A stretch of DNA of 50,332 nucleotides from Clostridiales bacterium (GCA_012520655.1 JAAYNW010000085.1:1-50332); one strand, 5' to 3'; shown: positions 1 to 8,877, counted from the stretch's first letter. Numbers and translations are program-made. The notes: generated by a model from the letters alone, not told the origin.

Positions 1-309
<309 letters not shown>

Positions 310-460
310 TTGAAGGCTGGGATAGCGGGGAAGAAGAAAGAGAAGACCCCGAAAGAGGATGGATAGATACAGGATTGAAGAAGTGGAGACACTGACAGGT
401 ATTCGGTTTTGAGGGTATGGACCCTTAAAAAAGTTTATACATTATTAAATTGTAATAGAG

Positions 461-489
461 ACTATCACGGCTTGTGGTAGTTTTTTTTG
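461..489 (+). terminator. rRNA operon terminator
   Basis: An 8-bp stem (461-468 with 474-481, one G-T wobble) closes a five-base loop and runs straight into a tract of eight T residues. This is a classic rho-independent terminator and it ends the rRNA transcript. Confidence 0.85.
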
Positions 490-631
490 TGACGGGAAGG
501 TTTATGTGAAGTATTTTTGCAACTTGCTAAGTTTTCTGTGAAAAACCGACAAAGGAGCTGTTTTTTCTTTAGTAAAAAATCAGAAAATGTAAATAAAAAA
601 CTATTTAATTGTATTTTTTTTAATAAATATG

Positions 632-640
632 TGTTATAAT
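632..640 (+). promoter_or_regulatory. Extended -10 promoter of cheV
   Basis: TGTTATAAT at 632-640 is an extended -10 element (TGn + TATAAT). No good -35 sits at 17 bp; TTGTAT at 609-614 is 20 bp away. The promoter would start transcription at about 647, giving a short leader before the cheV ribosome binding site. Confidence 0.55.
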
Positions 641-700
641 TAATCCAAGTTAATGTGATTTAGGGATAATTTATTAATAAATGTCGTGAGGTGGATGAAT

Positions 701-1612
701 ATGGATACCAATATTCTGCTGGAAAATGGTACAAATGAGCTAGAAGTTTTAGAATTTATACTGGAAGGGCAGCATTATGGAATAAATGTTGCTAAAATAA
801 GAGAAATTATTCCGTATCAAGAAGTTACGCCGGTTCCGAATGCTCATCCGAGCATAGAAGGAATATTTATGCCGCGTGATACGATGATAACGGCAATTAA
901 TTTAAGAAATTGTCTTCAGATGAGAGAATATAATAAAGAAGATTTAGATAGCTCTTTGTTTATTGTAACGAATTTCAACAAACTCGATATTGCATTTCAT
1001 GTAGATGCGGTTATGGGTATACATAGAGTGTCATGGAATCAGATTATTAAGCCCGGAACCACTGTTTCAACGAGCGAGGATGGCATTTCTACAGGAATTA
1101 TTAAGATTAACGGTAAACTGATAATTATTTTAGATTTTGAAAAGATTGTTACAGACATCAATCCCGAAACAGGACTGAAGGTTTCTGAGATAGAAGAGCT
1201 GGGACAGAGAAATCCGCGCAATGTGCCTATTTTGATTGTTGAAGATTCACCTTTACTCAATAAATTGATTGTAGATTCTTTGAAACAAGCAGGATACGTT
1301 AATCTGATTCATACGGAAAACGGGAAACAGGCATATGATGTAATTACAGCATGCAAGGAAGACGGTACTTTGAAAGATCATGTACAGTGTATAATCACTG
1401 ATATAGAGATGCCGGTAATGGACGGACATCATTTGACTAAGCTGGTTAAAGAAGATGATGCGACAAAGGATATTCCTGTTATCATTTTCTCTTCTTTAGT
1501 AAATGAAGAGATGAAAAAAAAGGGAGAGGCACTTGGAGCTGATGCACAGCTATCTAAGCCTGAAATCGCTAACTTAGTTCACGTGATTGATGAATTGCTT
1601 AAATTAAAATAA
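701..1612 (+). CDS. cheV: Chemotaxis protein CheV (CheW-receiver fusion)
   Basis: A 303-residue coupling protein that would link methyl-accepting receptors to CheA and adjust signalling through its own phosphorylation. Residues about 12-155 form a CheW-like domain; residues about 177-303 form a response-regulator receiver domain. The receiver has the acidic pair in VEDSP, the phosphoacceptor Asp234 in TDIEMPVMDG and a late Lys in SKPE. The reading frame is open from GTG 686, but ATG 701 is preferred because GAGGTGG (688-694) sits six bases upstream. The gene has its own extended -10 promoter and its own terminator, so it is probably monocistronic. No other chemotaxis or flagellar gene is in the window. 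Family assignment is firm. Confidence 0.92.
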   Translation: MDTNILLENGTNELEVLEFILEGQHYGINVAKIREIIPYQEVTPVPNAHPSIEGIFMPRDTMITAINLRNCLQMREYNKEDLDSSLFIVTNFNKLDIAFHVDAVMGIHRVSWNQIIKPGTTVSTSEDGISTGIIKINGKLIIILDFEKIVTDINPETGLKVSEIEELGQRNPRNVPILIVEDSPLLNKLIVDSLKQAGYVNLIHTENGKQAYDVITACKEDGTLKDHVQCIITDIEMPVMDGHHLTKLVKEDDATKDIPVIIFSSLVNEEMKKKGEALGADAQLSKPEIANLVHVIDELLKLK

Positions 1613-1641
1613 TATATATTAATAAAATATAATAGGACGGG

Positions 1642-1680
1642 ATTAAAAAGAGCGGGATTAATTCCTTGCTCTTTTTTAAT
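1642..1680 (+). terminator. cheV terminator
   Basis: ATTAAAAAGAGC (1642-1653) pairs with GCTCTTTTTTAAT (to 1680) around a 15-base loop. The T-rich right arm doubles as the T-tract, and the A-rich left arm could make it work in both directions. Confidence 0.75.
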
Positions 1681-1735
1681 GGTAGTTCTGTGGTGATATA
1701 TATTCAGGAAAGATATATCCATAGTGAGGTTATAG

Positions 1736-2539
1736 ATGGACAATATTAAGAAGAAAATATGGGATAGAATACAAGAAGCGGACATGGTATTAGTAGGAAT
1801 CGGCGAAGAATTTGAGATAAGCCCTAAGAAAATGAAGGATGATCTCAAATATAAGCATTTTTTAGAGAAGATGGAGGTCGAAAAAGCGTATCGTTGGATG
1901 CTTCCGTATGTGGAAAAACTTTATCTTAAGGAGCATCAAGAGGAGAGAATAAAAAAGGCTTATGCCAACCTAGAGAAAATATTGGCAGGTAAAAACTATT
2001 ATGTCGTATCCGAATGCATGGATGACTGCATCTATGGAACCGATTTGAATAATGAGAGGATAGTAACTCCTTGCGGAGGATATCGCTTTGTACAGTGTAA
2101 GGATAATTGTTCAAAAAAGATAGAACTGCCGGATGATGAAATTCTGAATAAAATATATGATTGTATTCAAAACGGAAACGAGATTAATAAAATTGATAAA
2201 ATAGAGCGGCCGGTATGCGGAAAATGCGGAAAAGATATTGTATTTAATAATGTAAAGTCCGATAATTATGCAGAGGAAGGCTATTTGGAACAGTGGAATC
2301 ATTATATGAAATGGCTGCAGGGAACGGTTAACCGGAAACTTTGCGTATTGGAATTGGGAGTAGGGCTGCAATTTCCTACGGTTATCAGGTGGCCTTTTGA
2401 AAAAATAGTATTTTTAAATCAAAAAGCCTATTTATTTAGAATACATAATAAATTGTATCAACTGACGGAAGAAATAAAAGACAGGGGTTGCGCTATAAAA
2501 GAAAATTCGACAGATTTTCTTATAAATTGGTTTGTCTAA
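1736..2539 (+). CDS. Degenerate sirtuin-like protein
   Basis: A 267-residue cytosolic protein whose layout resembles Sir2/NAD-dependent deacylases. It has an N-terminal Rossmann-like start (MVLVGIGEEF at about residues 18-27), a cysteine-rich middle (CMDDC, TPCGG, then CGKCG near 161-165) that could hold a structural zinc, and a late LCVLELGVGLQFPTVIRWP segment like the distal NAD-binding strand. The canonical sirtuin motif GAGxS is replaced by GIGEEFE, and no catalytic-histidine motif is obvious. Deacylase activity is therefore doubtful; NAD or ADP-ribose binding is a possibility. GAGG at 1725-1728 supports the ATG at 1736. The gene lies just upstream of the acidic membrane protein on the same strand. 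Fold-level similarity only. Confidence 0.5.
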   Translation: MDNIKKKIWDRIQEADMVLVGIGEEFEISPKKMKDDLKYKHFLEKMEVEKAYRWMLPYVEKLYLKEHQEERIKKAYANLEKILAGKNYYVVSECMDDCIYGTDLNNERIVTPCGGYRFVQCKDNCSKKIELPDDEILNKIYDCIQNGNEINKIDKIERPVCGKCGKDIVFNNVKSDNYAEEGYLEQWNHYMKWLQGTVNRKLCVLELGVGLQFPTVIRWPFEKIVFLNQKAYLFRIHNKLYQLTEEIKDRGCAIKENSTDFLINWFV

Positions 2540-2615
2540 TAGAGATATGTATGATAAACTATGAAAGGAAGTATCAGTAATAAGAGTATATAAGGAAGAA
2601 ATGTGAGGGTGTTTC

Positions 2616-4526
2616 ATGAGTTCAGATGAAGAATATTTGGATGAATTACTTAAATCCATCATGGAAAAGGAAGATGAAGCTAATCATTCGGGGGCAGAAA
2701 ACGAGTCAGATCCGGAAGAGTTAATTGAGGGAAATGAAGAGGGTATGCCGGCCGATACGGATTTGGCAGTAGAGGATGATTTTTTTCTTAATGATTTCGC
2801 CATTCAGGAACCGGATATAGATGATATTGATTCGGTAGACATTAATCTGGAGGAAGAAGAGGAAGAGGGAGAAGGAGTTGATTCTTCGGATATATCCGAT
2901 ATACTGTCTTCCGATGAAATTGATTCAATGTTTATGGGTGTAGAAGAAGCAGCCGGTGAGGAGGAAGACTTTGCGGATAACTCCGAGACTGCGGATGATA
3001 GTCTGGCCGAAATAGACGCATTGTTGCAATCGGACAATGATGATATGGCGGCTGACGATATGCTGGCGATATTGGAAAGTATGTCCTCAGATATGAATGA
3101 CGAAGCAGATATGAAAGAAAAAGATTTGGAAAAAGAAGCGTCTGAGGGGACGGAATCTGCCGCTTTGGATGTGCTAGCTGAAATGAAGGCAGAAGGCGGC
3201 AAGAAGAAAGGAATTTTCTCCAATCTTTTCGGCAAAAAGAAGAAAAAGGAAGAAGAGAAACCCGAATCAGAAGACGAATACGATGCAATAAACAGTAAAG
3301 TAAAGAAAGTATCAGATGAGGAAGAAACAGCAGATCAAGACGCTGTAATAAAGGAAGAATCGGTAAAGAAGCAGGGCTTTTTTGCAAGATTATTTTCTTT
3401 TCTGACGGAATCGGACGAGGAACAGGATGTTGCCGAGAAATTAAAGGCAGAGCATGGCATGGAACTTTCGGATGAAAACCGCAACATATTACAAGAGCTG
3501 GATGCTGAAGATAAGAAAAAGAAGAAAAAGAAAGCAAAAGGCAAAAAGGACGAAGAATCGGAAGACGGAGCATCGGAACCTAAAAAAGAGAAAGAGAATA
3601 AGAAAAAAGAAAAAAAGATAAAGCCTGTAAGGGAAGCGGCTGCAGTGACGGTAAAAAGCGCAAAACCGGTGAAAAAAGTGTCAGGGAAAAATATAGCTAT
3701 TATTACGGCATTATGTTTGACGCTTGCAGCGCTTATAATCGTTATAGTAAGTATCGTTCCCAGCTTTTTTGAAAAGCGAAAAGCGAGGGAAGCGTATTAT
3801 GAAGCCGATTACGAGCAATCATATGAATTGTTATATGGTAAAAAGTTGGATGAGAGCGATACAATAATCTTTAATAAGTCTAAAATTATTCTGAGCTTGA
3901 ACCGCAAGCTGTCCTCGTATCATAATTATATGAGTATGGGTAAAGAGCTGGAGGCACTGGATGCGTTGATGTCAGGTGTGGAGATGTATTCTGATATCAT
4001 TACGGAAGCGGAAGAATATAATGCGACGCAGGAAGTAGATGCAGTATATGCAACAATTTTAAACATATTAAGCGATAAGTATAGTCTATCGGAAGAAGTG
4101 GCAAAGGTCATTATAGGATATGACGATTTGACTTATACGAGAAAGTTGGAATCTATCATATATAAGACGCCTTTTTTACTGCCGGAAGAGGAGGATGAGC
4201 AGGAACAGGAGGCGGAAAGCAGTACGATGGCTGCAGCTGATATTCTTCCCGAAGAACAGGACATTATAGAAGAGAATGCTTTGCCTGCGGAGACTTCAGA
4301 GAGGCAAGTAGCATTAGAAGTTGAGCCGGAGAATGTAACAAATGACATATCTCAGGAACAGTCTGAAGAAGCATTGCAGGATGAATCCGCACAAAATACG
4401 GAAGATTTCGTTCCTGGTTCATCGTCGGTAGAAGCTCCCGTTCAGAATACGGAATCTACAGGCAGTCAGGGACAATTGATACAGGGAGTACGTCAGCCGG
4501 TGGATATAAAAATAAACAGGAATTAA
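2616..4526 (+). CDS. Highly charged single-pass membrane protein, function unknown
   Basis: A 636-residue protein I do not recognise as a named family. Residues 1-190 are extremely acidic and low in complexity (runs of Glu/Asp with Ser). Residues about 190-355 alternate Lys-rich stretches with short KKGIFSNLFGKKKK-like and GFFARLFSFL amphipathic motifs. One transmembrane helix lies at about 360-384. A roughly 140-residue folded outer segment follows, predicted mostly helical, then an acidic/Gln-rich tail. The likely topology is a cytoplasmic N-terminus with positive charges just before the helix. GAGGGTG (2605-2611) precedes ATG 2616. The gene ends 22 bases before hisH and may be cotranscribed with it. 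The charge pattern suggests a scaffold or anchoring role, but that is inference only. Confidence 0.6.
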   Translation: MSSDEEYLDELLKSIMEKEDEANHSGAENESDPEELIEGNEEGMPADTDLAVEDDFFLNDFAIQEPDIDDIDSVDINLEEEEEEGEGVDSSDISDILSSDEIDSMFMGVEEAAGEEEDFADNSETADDSLAEIDALLQSDNDDMAADDMLAILESMSSDMNDEADMKEKDLEKEASEGTESAALDVLAEMKAEGGKKKGIFSNLFGKKKKKEEEKPESEDEYDAINSKVKKVSDEEETADQDAVIKEESVKKQGFFARLFSFLTESDEEQDVAEKLKAEHGMELSDENRNILQELDAEDKKKKKKKAKGKKDEESEDGASEPKKEKENKKKEKKIKPVREAAAVTVKSAKPVKKVSGKNIAIITALCLTLAALIIVIVSIVPSFFEKRKAREAYYEADYEQSYELLYGKKLDESDTIIFNKSKIILSLNRKLSSYHNYMSMGKELEALDALMSGVEMYSDIITEAEEYNATQEVDAVYATILNILSDKYSLSEEVAKVIIGYDDLTYTRKLESIIYKTPFLLPEEEDEQEQEAESSTMAAADILPEEQDIIEENALPAETSERQVALEVEPENVTNDISQEQSEEALQDESAQNTEDFVPGSSSVEAPVQNTESTGSQGQLIQGVRQPVDIKINRN

Positions 4527-4548
4527 TGACAACGGGAAGTGACAGAAT

Positions 4549-5169
4549 ATGGTAGCGATTATTGATTACGATGCGGGTAATATTAAAAGTGTGGAAAAGG
4601 CACTTCTATCTTTGGGCGAAGAGGCAGTTGTCACTCGAGAGAGAGAGAGAATTCTTTCCGCTGACCGGATTATTTTACCGGGAGTGGGTTCTTTTGGGGA
4701 GGCCATGAATAAGATTCGCGCATATGAGCTGGAGGAAGTAATAAAGGAAGCTATAGCGGATAAAATCCCCTTTCTTGGCATTTGTCTGGGGCTTCAATTA
4801 TTATTTCAAAGAAGTGAGGAAAGCGAAGGGATAAGCGGTCTGGGAATTTTGGAAGGCGAAATAGTAAAGATTCCGCCGAAGGAAGGTCTGAAAGTTCCCC
4901 AAATAGGATGGAATTCTTTAAATTACCCTAATAAGGGCAGACTTTTTGAAGGCATAGCGGAAAATTCCTACGTATATTTTGTACATTCCTATTATTTAAA
5001 AGCGAGTAAGGAGAGTATTGTTACGGCGACTGCCGAATATAGTAGGCAGCTTCATGTTGCGGTCGAGAAAGATAATGTTTTTGCCTGTCAGTTTCATCCT
5101 GAAAAAAGTTCGGACATAGGCTTACGTATTCTAAATAATTTTATACATATTCAAAAGGAGGGAAAATAA
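4549..5169 (+). CDS. hisH: Imidazole glycerol phosphate synthase, glutaminase subunit
   Basis: Class I glutamine amidotransferase of histidine synthesis. It hydrolyses glutamine and passes ammonia to HisF, which forms imidazole glycerol phosphate and AICAR from PRFAR. The 206-residue length is normal. The nucleophile Cys79 sits in GICLGLQLLF, the oxyanion-strand motif GVGSFGEA lies near residue 45, and the His183/Glu185 pair of the triad is in CQFHPEKSS. The N-terminal IDYDAGNIKSV is typical of HisH. GGGAAG lies upstream of ATG 4549. The stop codon directly abuts the hisF start (5170), as expected for obligate partners. No other his genes are in the window. Confidence 0.96.
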   Translation: MVAIIDYDAGNIKSVEKALLSLGEEAVVTRERERILSADRIILPGVGSFGEAMNKIRAYELEEVIKEAIADKIPFLGICLGLQLLFQRSEESEGISGLGILEGEIVKIPPKEGLKVPQIGWNSLNYPNKGRLFEGIAENSYVYFVHSYYLKASKESIVTATAEYSRQLHVAVEKDNVFACQFHPEKSSDIGLRILNNFIHIQKEGK

Positions 5170-5931
5170 ATGCATACAAAGCGTATAATTCCTTGTTTGG
5201 ATGTGCATAATGGAAGAGTCGTGAAGGGGGTTAACTTTGTAAATCTCAGAGATGCAGGCGATCCGGTGGAAATAGGAGAAGCTTACGATAAAGCCGGGGC
5301 AGATGAATTGGTCTTTCTTGATATTACAGCTTCTTCCGACGCAAGGACTACTGTTGTGGATATGGTAAGGCGAGTTGCGGAACGCGTATTTATTCCCTTT
5401 ACCGTAGGAGGCGGTATAAGAACGGTAGAAGATTTTAAAGCAATACTCAGGGAAGGTGCGGATAAGGTGTCAATTAACTCTTCTGCGATTGATAATCCAT
5501 CCCTGATCAGCGAGGCGGCAGATAAATTCGGAAGTCAGTGTGTGGTAGTTGCTATTGATGCAAGAAGACGCGCAGACGGATCCGGATGGAATATTTATAA
5601 AAACGGCGGCAGAATAGACGTAGGGATTGATGCTGTAGAATGGGCAATAAAGGCGCACGAACTCGGTGCGGGAGAGATTCTCTTGACGAGTATGGATTGC
5701 GACGGAACAAAGGCCGGCTACGATATTGAGCTTACAAGTACGATTGCGGATAGAGTTCCGATACCGGTAATTGCGTCCGGAGGAGCAGGGTGTGAAAAAG
5801 ATTTTTATGATGCTCTGACCGATGGAAAAGCGGATGCAGCTCTTGCTGCGTCATTGTTCCATTATAAAGAGTTGGAGATAAGCCGGGTAAAGAAGTATTT
5901 AAAGCAAAGAGGCGTGTCCGTAAGGCTATAG
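5170..5931 (+). CDS. hisF: Imidazole glycerol phosphate synthase, cyclase subunit
   Basis: A (beta/alpha)8-barrel cyclase that uses HisH-derived ammonia to convert PRFAR to imidazole glycerol phosphate plus AICAR. The 253-residue length is typical. The first-strand catalytic Asp is in [15 protein letters not shown], phosphate-binding glycines are in [13 protein letters not shown] and [10 protein letters not shown], and the second catalytic Asp is likely the one in VVVAIDARR. The ATG follows the hisH stop with no gap, and AGGAGGGAAAA just inside hisH serves as ribosome binding site. The gene is followed after 11 bases by ung, so hisH-hisF-ung is probably one transcript. Confidence 0.97.
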   Translation: MHTKRIIPCLDVHNGRVVKGVNFVNLRDAGDPVEIGEAYDKAGADELVFLDITASSDARTTVVDMVRRVAERVFIPFTVGGGIRTVEDFKAILREGADKVSINSSAIDNPSLISEAADKFGSQCVVVAIDARRRADGSGWNIYKNGGRIDVGIDAVEWAIKAHELGAGEILLTSMDCDGTKAGYDIELTSTIADRVPIPVIASGGAGCEKDFYDALTDGKADAALAASLFHYKELEISRVKKYLKQRGVSVRL

Positions 5932-5942
5932 GAGGTCAAGAT

Positions 5943-6620
5943 ATGGCGATGATTCAAAATGACTGGTTGGATTTCCTTAAGCCGGAATTTTCCAAGCCAT
6001 ATTATAAACAGTTGTTTCAATTTGTACAGAATGAATATAGCAAAGCGGTCATTTATCCGCCAGCGGACGATATTTTTAACGCATTTCATTTTACGCCGCT
6101 GAAAAATGTTAAAGTAGTGTTGTTGGGGCAAGATCCTTATCATAATGAACATCAGGCGCATGGATTGAGCTTTTCAGTTTTGCCGGATCAGAAGGATATT
6201 CCACCTTCACTGCAGAATATCTATCAGGAGTTACACGATGATTTGGGATGCTATATACCTAATAACGGATATCTGAAAAAATGGGCGGATCAAGGGGTAC
6301 TTCTTTTGAACACGGTACTTACGGTTCGGGCGCATCAAGCCAATTCTCACCAGAGAAAAGGCTGGGAGCAGTTTACGGATGCTGTGATAGAGGCTGTTAA
6401 TGCACAGGATAGGCCGATTGTATTTTTTTTGTGGGGAAGGCCGGCCCAGAATAAAGCCCCTATGTTAACTAACCCGAAACACTTGATTCTTAAGGCTCCG
6501 CATCCCAGTCCATTATCGGCATACAGAGGCTTTTTTGGATGTAAGCATTTCAGCCGGGCAAATGATTTCCTGAAAAAAAACGGAATAGAGCCGATTGACT
6601 GGCAAATTAATAATATATAA
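5943..6620 (+). CDS. ung: Uracil-DNA glycosylase
   Basis: Family 1 uracil-DNA glycosylase, which removes uracil from DNA at the start of base-excision repair in the cytoplasm. The water-activating loop GQDPYH contains Asp64. The DNA-intercalating/catalytic loop HPSPLSAYRGFFG lies near the C-terminus, and the uracil-recognition segment LLLNTVLTV is around residue 120. The 225-residue length is normal. AGGAGG at 5930-5936 is ideally placed for ATG 5943. A terminator at 6668-6706 closes the hisH-hisF-ung unit. Confidence 0.96.
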   Translation: MAMIQNDWLDFLKPEFSKPYYKQLFQFVQNEYSKAVIYPPADDIFNAFHFTPLKNVKVVLLGQDPYHNEHQAHGLSFSVLPDQKDIPPSLQNIYQELHDDLGCYIPNNGYLKKWADQGVLLLNTVLTVRAHQANSHQRKGWEQFTDAVIEAVNAQDRPIVFFLWGRPAQNKAPMLTNPKHLILKAPHPSPLSAYRGFFGCKHFSRANDFLKKNGIEPIDWQINNI

Positions 6621-6667
6621 TAAATGATGAAATAATATTAATAGTAATAATGGAATGATAAAAAAGG

Positions 6668-6706
6668 AGACTTGGTCTTTTGCCATAAGCAAAACCAAGT
6701 CTTTTT
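6668..6706 (+). terminator. Terminator after ung
   Basis: A long stem (AGACTTGGT plus TTTTGC on the left, GCAAAACCAAGTCT on the right, one bulged base) with a four-base loop is followed by a run of T residues. This is a strong rho-independent terminator ending the hisHF-ung unit. Confidence 0.85.
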
Positions 6707-6749
6707 GATGTTATTGAAATGAGAAAAAATATCATTTTTTTTAAGTCTA

Positions 6750-6800
6750 TTGACAAATATCATATATAATTATATAGTATTCCTACAAAGGAACACTATA
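6750..6800 (+). promoter_or_regulatory. Promoter and inverted-repeat operator of the TrmB-like gene
   Basis: TTGACA at 6750-6755 and TATAGT at 6773-6778 are separated by 17 bp. An inverted repeat has arms 6773-6783 (TATAGTATTCC) and 6790-6800 (GGAACACTATA), six bases apart with one mismatch in 11. The left arm contains the -10 element and the right arm covers the start site, so a bound dimer would block transcription. Autoregulation by the TrmB-like product is the simplest inference. Confidence 0.7.
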
Positions 6801-6824
6801 TAAATTATACATTAGGTGAAAAAA

Positions 6825-7541
6825 ATGGATGAAGCAGGAATATTAGATCGAATTATGATATTTGGACTGACAAGATTGGAAGCAAGTATATATATATGTC
6901 TATTTAAAAACGGAGAACTGACAGGCTATGAGGTAGCTAAACAGACAGGAATTTCCAGATCTAACGTTTATGGGGGATTATCCGGTTTGGTGGATAAGGG
7001 TGCAGCATATCTCATAGAAGGTATATCCAGTAAGTATGTGGCAGTTCCAATAGAAGAATTCTGTAATAATAAAATTCGGAATATGAAGAAAGAAAAAGAA
7101 TTCCTATTAAGGAATATGCCGGTTATGTCGGAAGCTGTAGAAGGCTATATTACAATTGAAGGAGCCAAAAATATAAGGAATAAAATTCTGACTATGTTGG
7201 AAAATGCTAAACAGCGCATTTATCTGTCGGCACCTGAGAGTTTTATCCGGAGTATCAGAGCAGAACTCGAAGAGATTGTGGAGCGGAAGATAAAGCTTGT
7301 GCTCGTTACGGATAAGGGCATTGGCATAGACAACGCGATTCAATACCTTACGGATAAGAAAGAAAACCAAATCCGTCTTATTATAGATTCTTTATACGTT
7401 CTGACGGGGGATATTGAAGGCGAGAAATCGGATACTTGCTTGTATTCCGGACAGAAAAATTTTGTTAATGTTTTTAAGGAAGCACTCAGAAACGAAATTA
7501 AATTAATAGAACTTACCGGAGGAGAAAAGAAGGATGAGTAA
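6825..7541 (+). CDS. TrmB-family transcriptional regulator
   Basis: A 238-residue DNA-binding protein. Residues about 10-80 form the TrmB-type winged helix (FGLTRLEASIYICLF, then GISRSNVYGGLSGLVDKG as recognition helix and wing). Residues about 100-235 resemble the phospholipase-D-like effector portion of TrmB proteins, with IEGAKNIRNKILTMLENAK and RIYLSAPES. GTG 6816 is in frame, but AGGTG at 6814-6818 points to ATG 6825. The 3' end overlaps the lysA-type gene by 8 bases, so the two are translationally coupled and the regulator probably responds to something linked to that enzyme. An 11-bp inverted repeat overlaps its own promoter. Confidence 0.8.
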   Translation: MDEAGILDRIMIFGLTRLEASIYICLFKNGELTGYEVAKQTGISRSNVYGGLSGLVDKGAAYLIEGISSKYVAVPIEEFCNNKIRNMKKEKEFLLRNMPVMSEAVEGYITIEGAKNIRNKILTMLENAKQRIYLSAPESFIRSIRAELEEIVERKIKLVLVTDKGIGIDNAIQYLTDKKENQIRLIIDSLYVLTGDIEGEKSDTCLYSGQKNFVNVFKEALRNEIKLIELTGGEKKDE

Positions 7542-8811
7542 AAAAACATTTGTTACAAAAGAAATGATTGAAGAGATAGTAAAAAAATACCCTACGCCTT
7601 TTCACATATATGATGAAAAAGGAATACGTGAAAATGCGCAGGCGGTAAAAGAAGCTTTTGCATGGAATAAAGGATTCAAGGAATATTTTGCGGTAAAAGC
7701 TACTCCTAATCCTTATTTAATACAGATATTACAGGAATATGGATGCGGGTGTGACTGTTCCTCGATGACAGAACTTATGTTGAGCAAAGCGATGGGGATA
7801 ATAGGAGAAAATATTATGTTTTCTTCCAATGATACTCCTGCAGAGGAATACGAATATGCGGCGAAATTAGGCGCCATAATTAATCTGGATGATATTACGC
7901 ATATTGAATTTCTGGAAGAGACAATAGGTAAGCTTCCGGAGACTATAAGCTGCCGATATAATCCGGGAGGAGTATTTGTGATGAGCAATGGCATCATGGA
8001 TAATCCGGGAGATTCCAAGTATGGATTTACTACGGAGCAGATGTTCGAGGGATTTCGCATGTTGAAGGAAAAAGGTGTGAAGAATTTTGGTATTCATGCT
8101 TTCCTTGCAAGCAATACGGTAACCAATGAATATTATCCGATGCTCGCGAAACAATTGTTTGAAGTAGCGGTTCAGCTTGAGAAAGAGACGGGAGCGGATA
8201 TTAAGTTTATTAACTTGTCTGGTGGAGTAGGAATTCCCTACCATCCTGATCAGAAAGGGAATGACATTAGAGAAATCGGTGAAGGGGTACGTAAAGTGTA
8301 TGAGGAGGTTCTCGTTCCGGCGGGAATGGGAGATGTTGCTATTTATACGGAAATGGGACGTTTTATGATGGGTCCCTACGGCGCTTTGGTTACAAAAGCT
8401 ATTCACGAAAAGCATACGCACAAAGAATATATCGGTGTAGATGCCTGTGCAGTTAATCTAATGAGACCTGCCATGTATGGGGCTTACCATCACATTACTG
8501 TCTTAGGTAAGGAAGACGAACCGTGTGATTATCAATATGATGTGACGGGCTCTCTGTGTGAAAATAATGATAAGTTTGCAATAGACCGTATGCTTCCCAG
8601 AATCGATAAGGGTGACTATTTGGTAATTCATGATACGGGAGCGCACGGATACGCAATGGGGTACAATTATAACGGGAAGTTAAAATCGGCGGAATTGCTC
8701 CTAAAAGAAGACGGAGGAGTAGAATTGATTAGAAGGGCGGAAACTCCCAGAGACTATTTTTCAACCTTCGATTGCCTGGATATTTTTAATAAATTAGAAG
8801 AAGAATTTTAA
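7534..8811 (+). CDS. lysA: Diaminopimelate decarboxylase-type PLP enzyme
   Basis: Fold-type III PLP decarboxylase (alanine-racemase-like barrel plus C-terminal beta domain), 425 residues. The PLP lysine is Lys55 in YFAVKATPNP. The phosphate loop is NLSGGVGIPY where most LysA proteins have a GGG motif. The active-site cysteine and acid of the partner subunit are in GSLCENND. DACAVNLMRPAMYGAYHHI matches the substrate-side strand of DAP decarboxylases. The expected reaction is meso-diaminopimelate to L-lysine plus CO2, but the family also contains ornithine/arginine and carboxynorspermidine decarboxylases. The coupled TrmB-like regulator leaves some doubt about the substrate. It overlaps the upstream gene by 8 bases with ribosome binding site GGAGGAG inside it. 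Confidence 0.82.
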   Translation: MSKKTFVTKEMIEEIVKKYPTPFHIYDEKGIRENAQAVKEAFAWNKGFKEYFAVKATPNPYLIQILQEYGCGCDCSSMTELMLSKAMGIIGENIMFSSNDTPAEEYEYAAKLGAIINLDDITHIEFLEETIGKLPETISCRYNPGGVFVMSNGIMDNPGDSKYGFTTEQMFEGFRMLKEKGVKNFGIHAFLASNTVTNEYYPMLAKQLFEVAVQLEKETGADIKFINLSGGVGIPYHPDQKGNDIREIGEGVRKVYEEVLVPAGMGDVAIYTEMGRFMMGPYGALVTKAIHEKHTHKEYIGVDACAVNLMRPAMYGAYHHITVLGKEDEPCDYQYDVTGSLCENNDKFAIDRMLPRIDKGDYLVIHDTGAHGYAMGYNYNGKLKSAELLLKEDGGVELIRRAETPRDYFSTFDCLDIFNKLEEEF

Positions 8812-8819
8812 AAATATGC

Positions 8820-8861
8820 TTGTCAATAACAGCCGAGTATGTTATTATAATTCTCGGCTGT
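8820..8861 (+). promoter_or_regulatory. Likely tRNA-Leu promoter overlapped by a dyad
   Basis: TTGTCA at 8820-8825 and TATTAT at 8843-8848 are 17 bp apart and would drive the tRNA. A perfect 9-bp inverted repeat (8829-8837 with 8853-8861, ACAGCCGAG/CTCGGCTGT) flanks the -10. On the lysA transcript it would fold into a GC-rich hairpin, but it lacks a T-tract, so its value as a terminator is uncertain. Confidence 0.5.
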
Positions 8862-8877
8862 TAAATATTGACGGTGC

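Larger units (their letters stand above)
310..700 (+). other. Gene-free spacer between rRNA operon and cheV
   Basis: This 391-base stretch holds the rRNA trailer (310-460), the rRNA operon terminator (461-489) and the cheV promoter region (about 600-640). I see no open reading frame with a credible start and ribosome binding site, no tRNA and no 5S rRNA. The sequence after 490 becomes very AT-rich, as expected for a promoter region. Confidence 0.7.

Noticed and set aside
2804..3573. Long minus-strand open frames (143 and 213 codons) opposite the acidic protein
   Set aside because: They are Ser- and Pro/Leu-rich mirror images of the low-complexity acidic/lysine-rich codons on the plus strand, with no ribosome binding site or family motif.
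7867..8421. 184-codon minus-strand frame inside the lysA-type gene
   Set aside because: The opposite strand encodes a clear PLP enzyme with all its motifs; this frame has no recognisable protein features.
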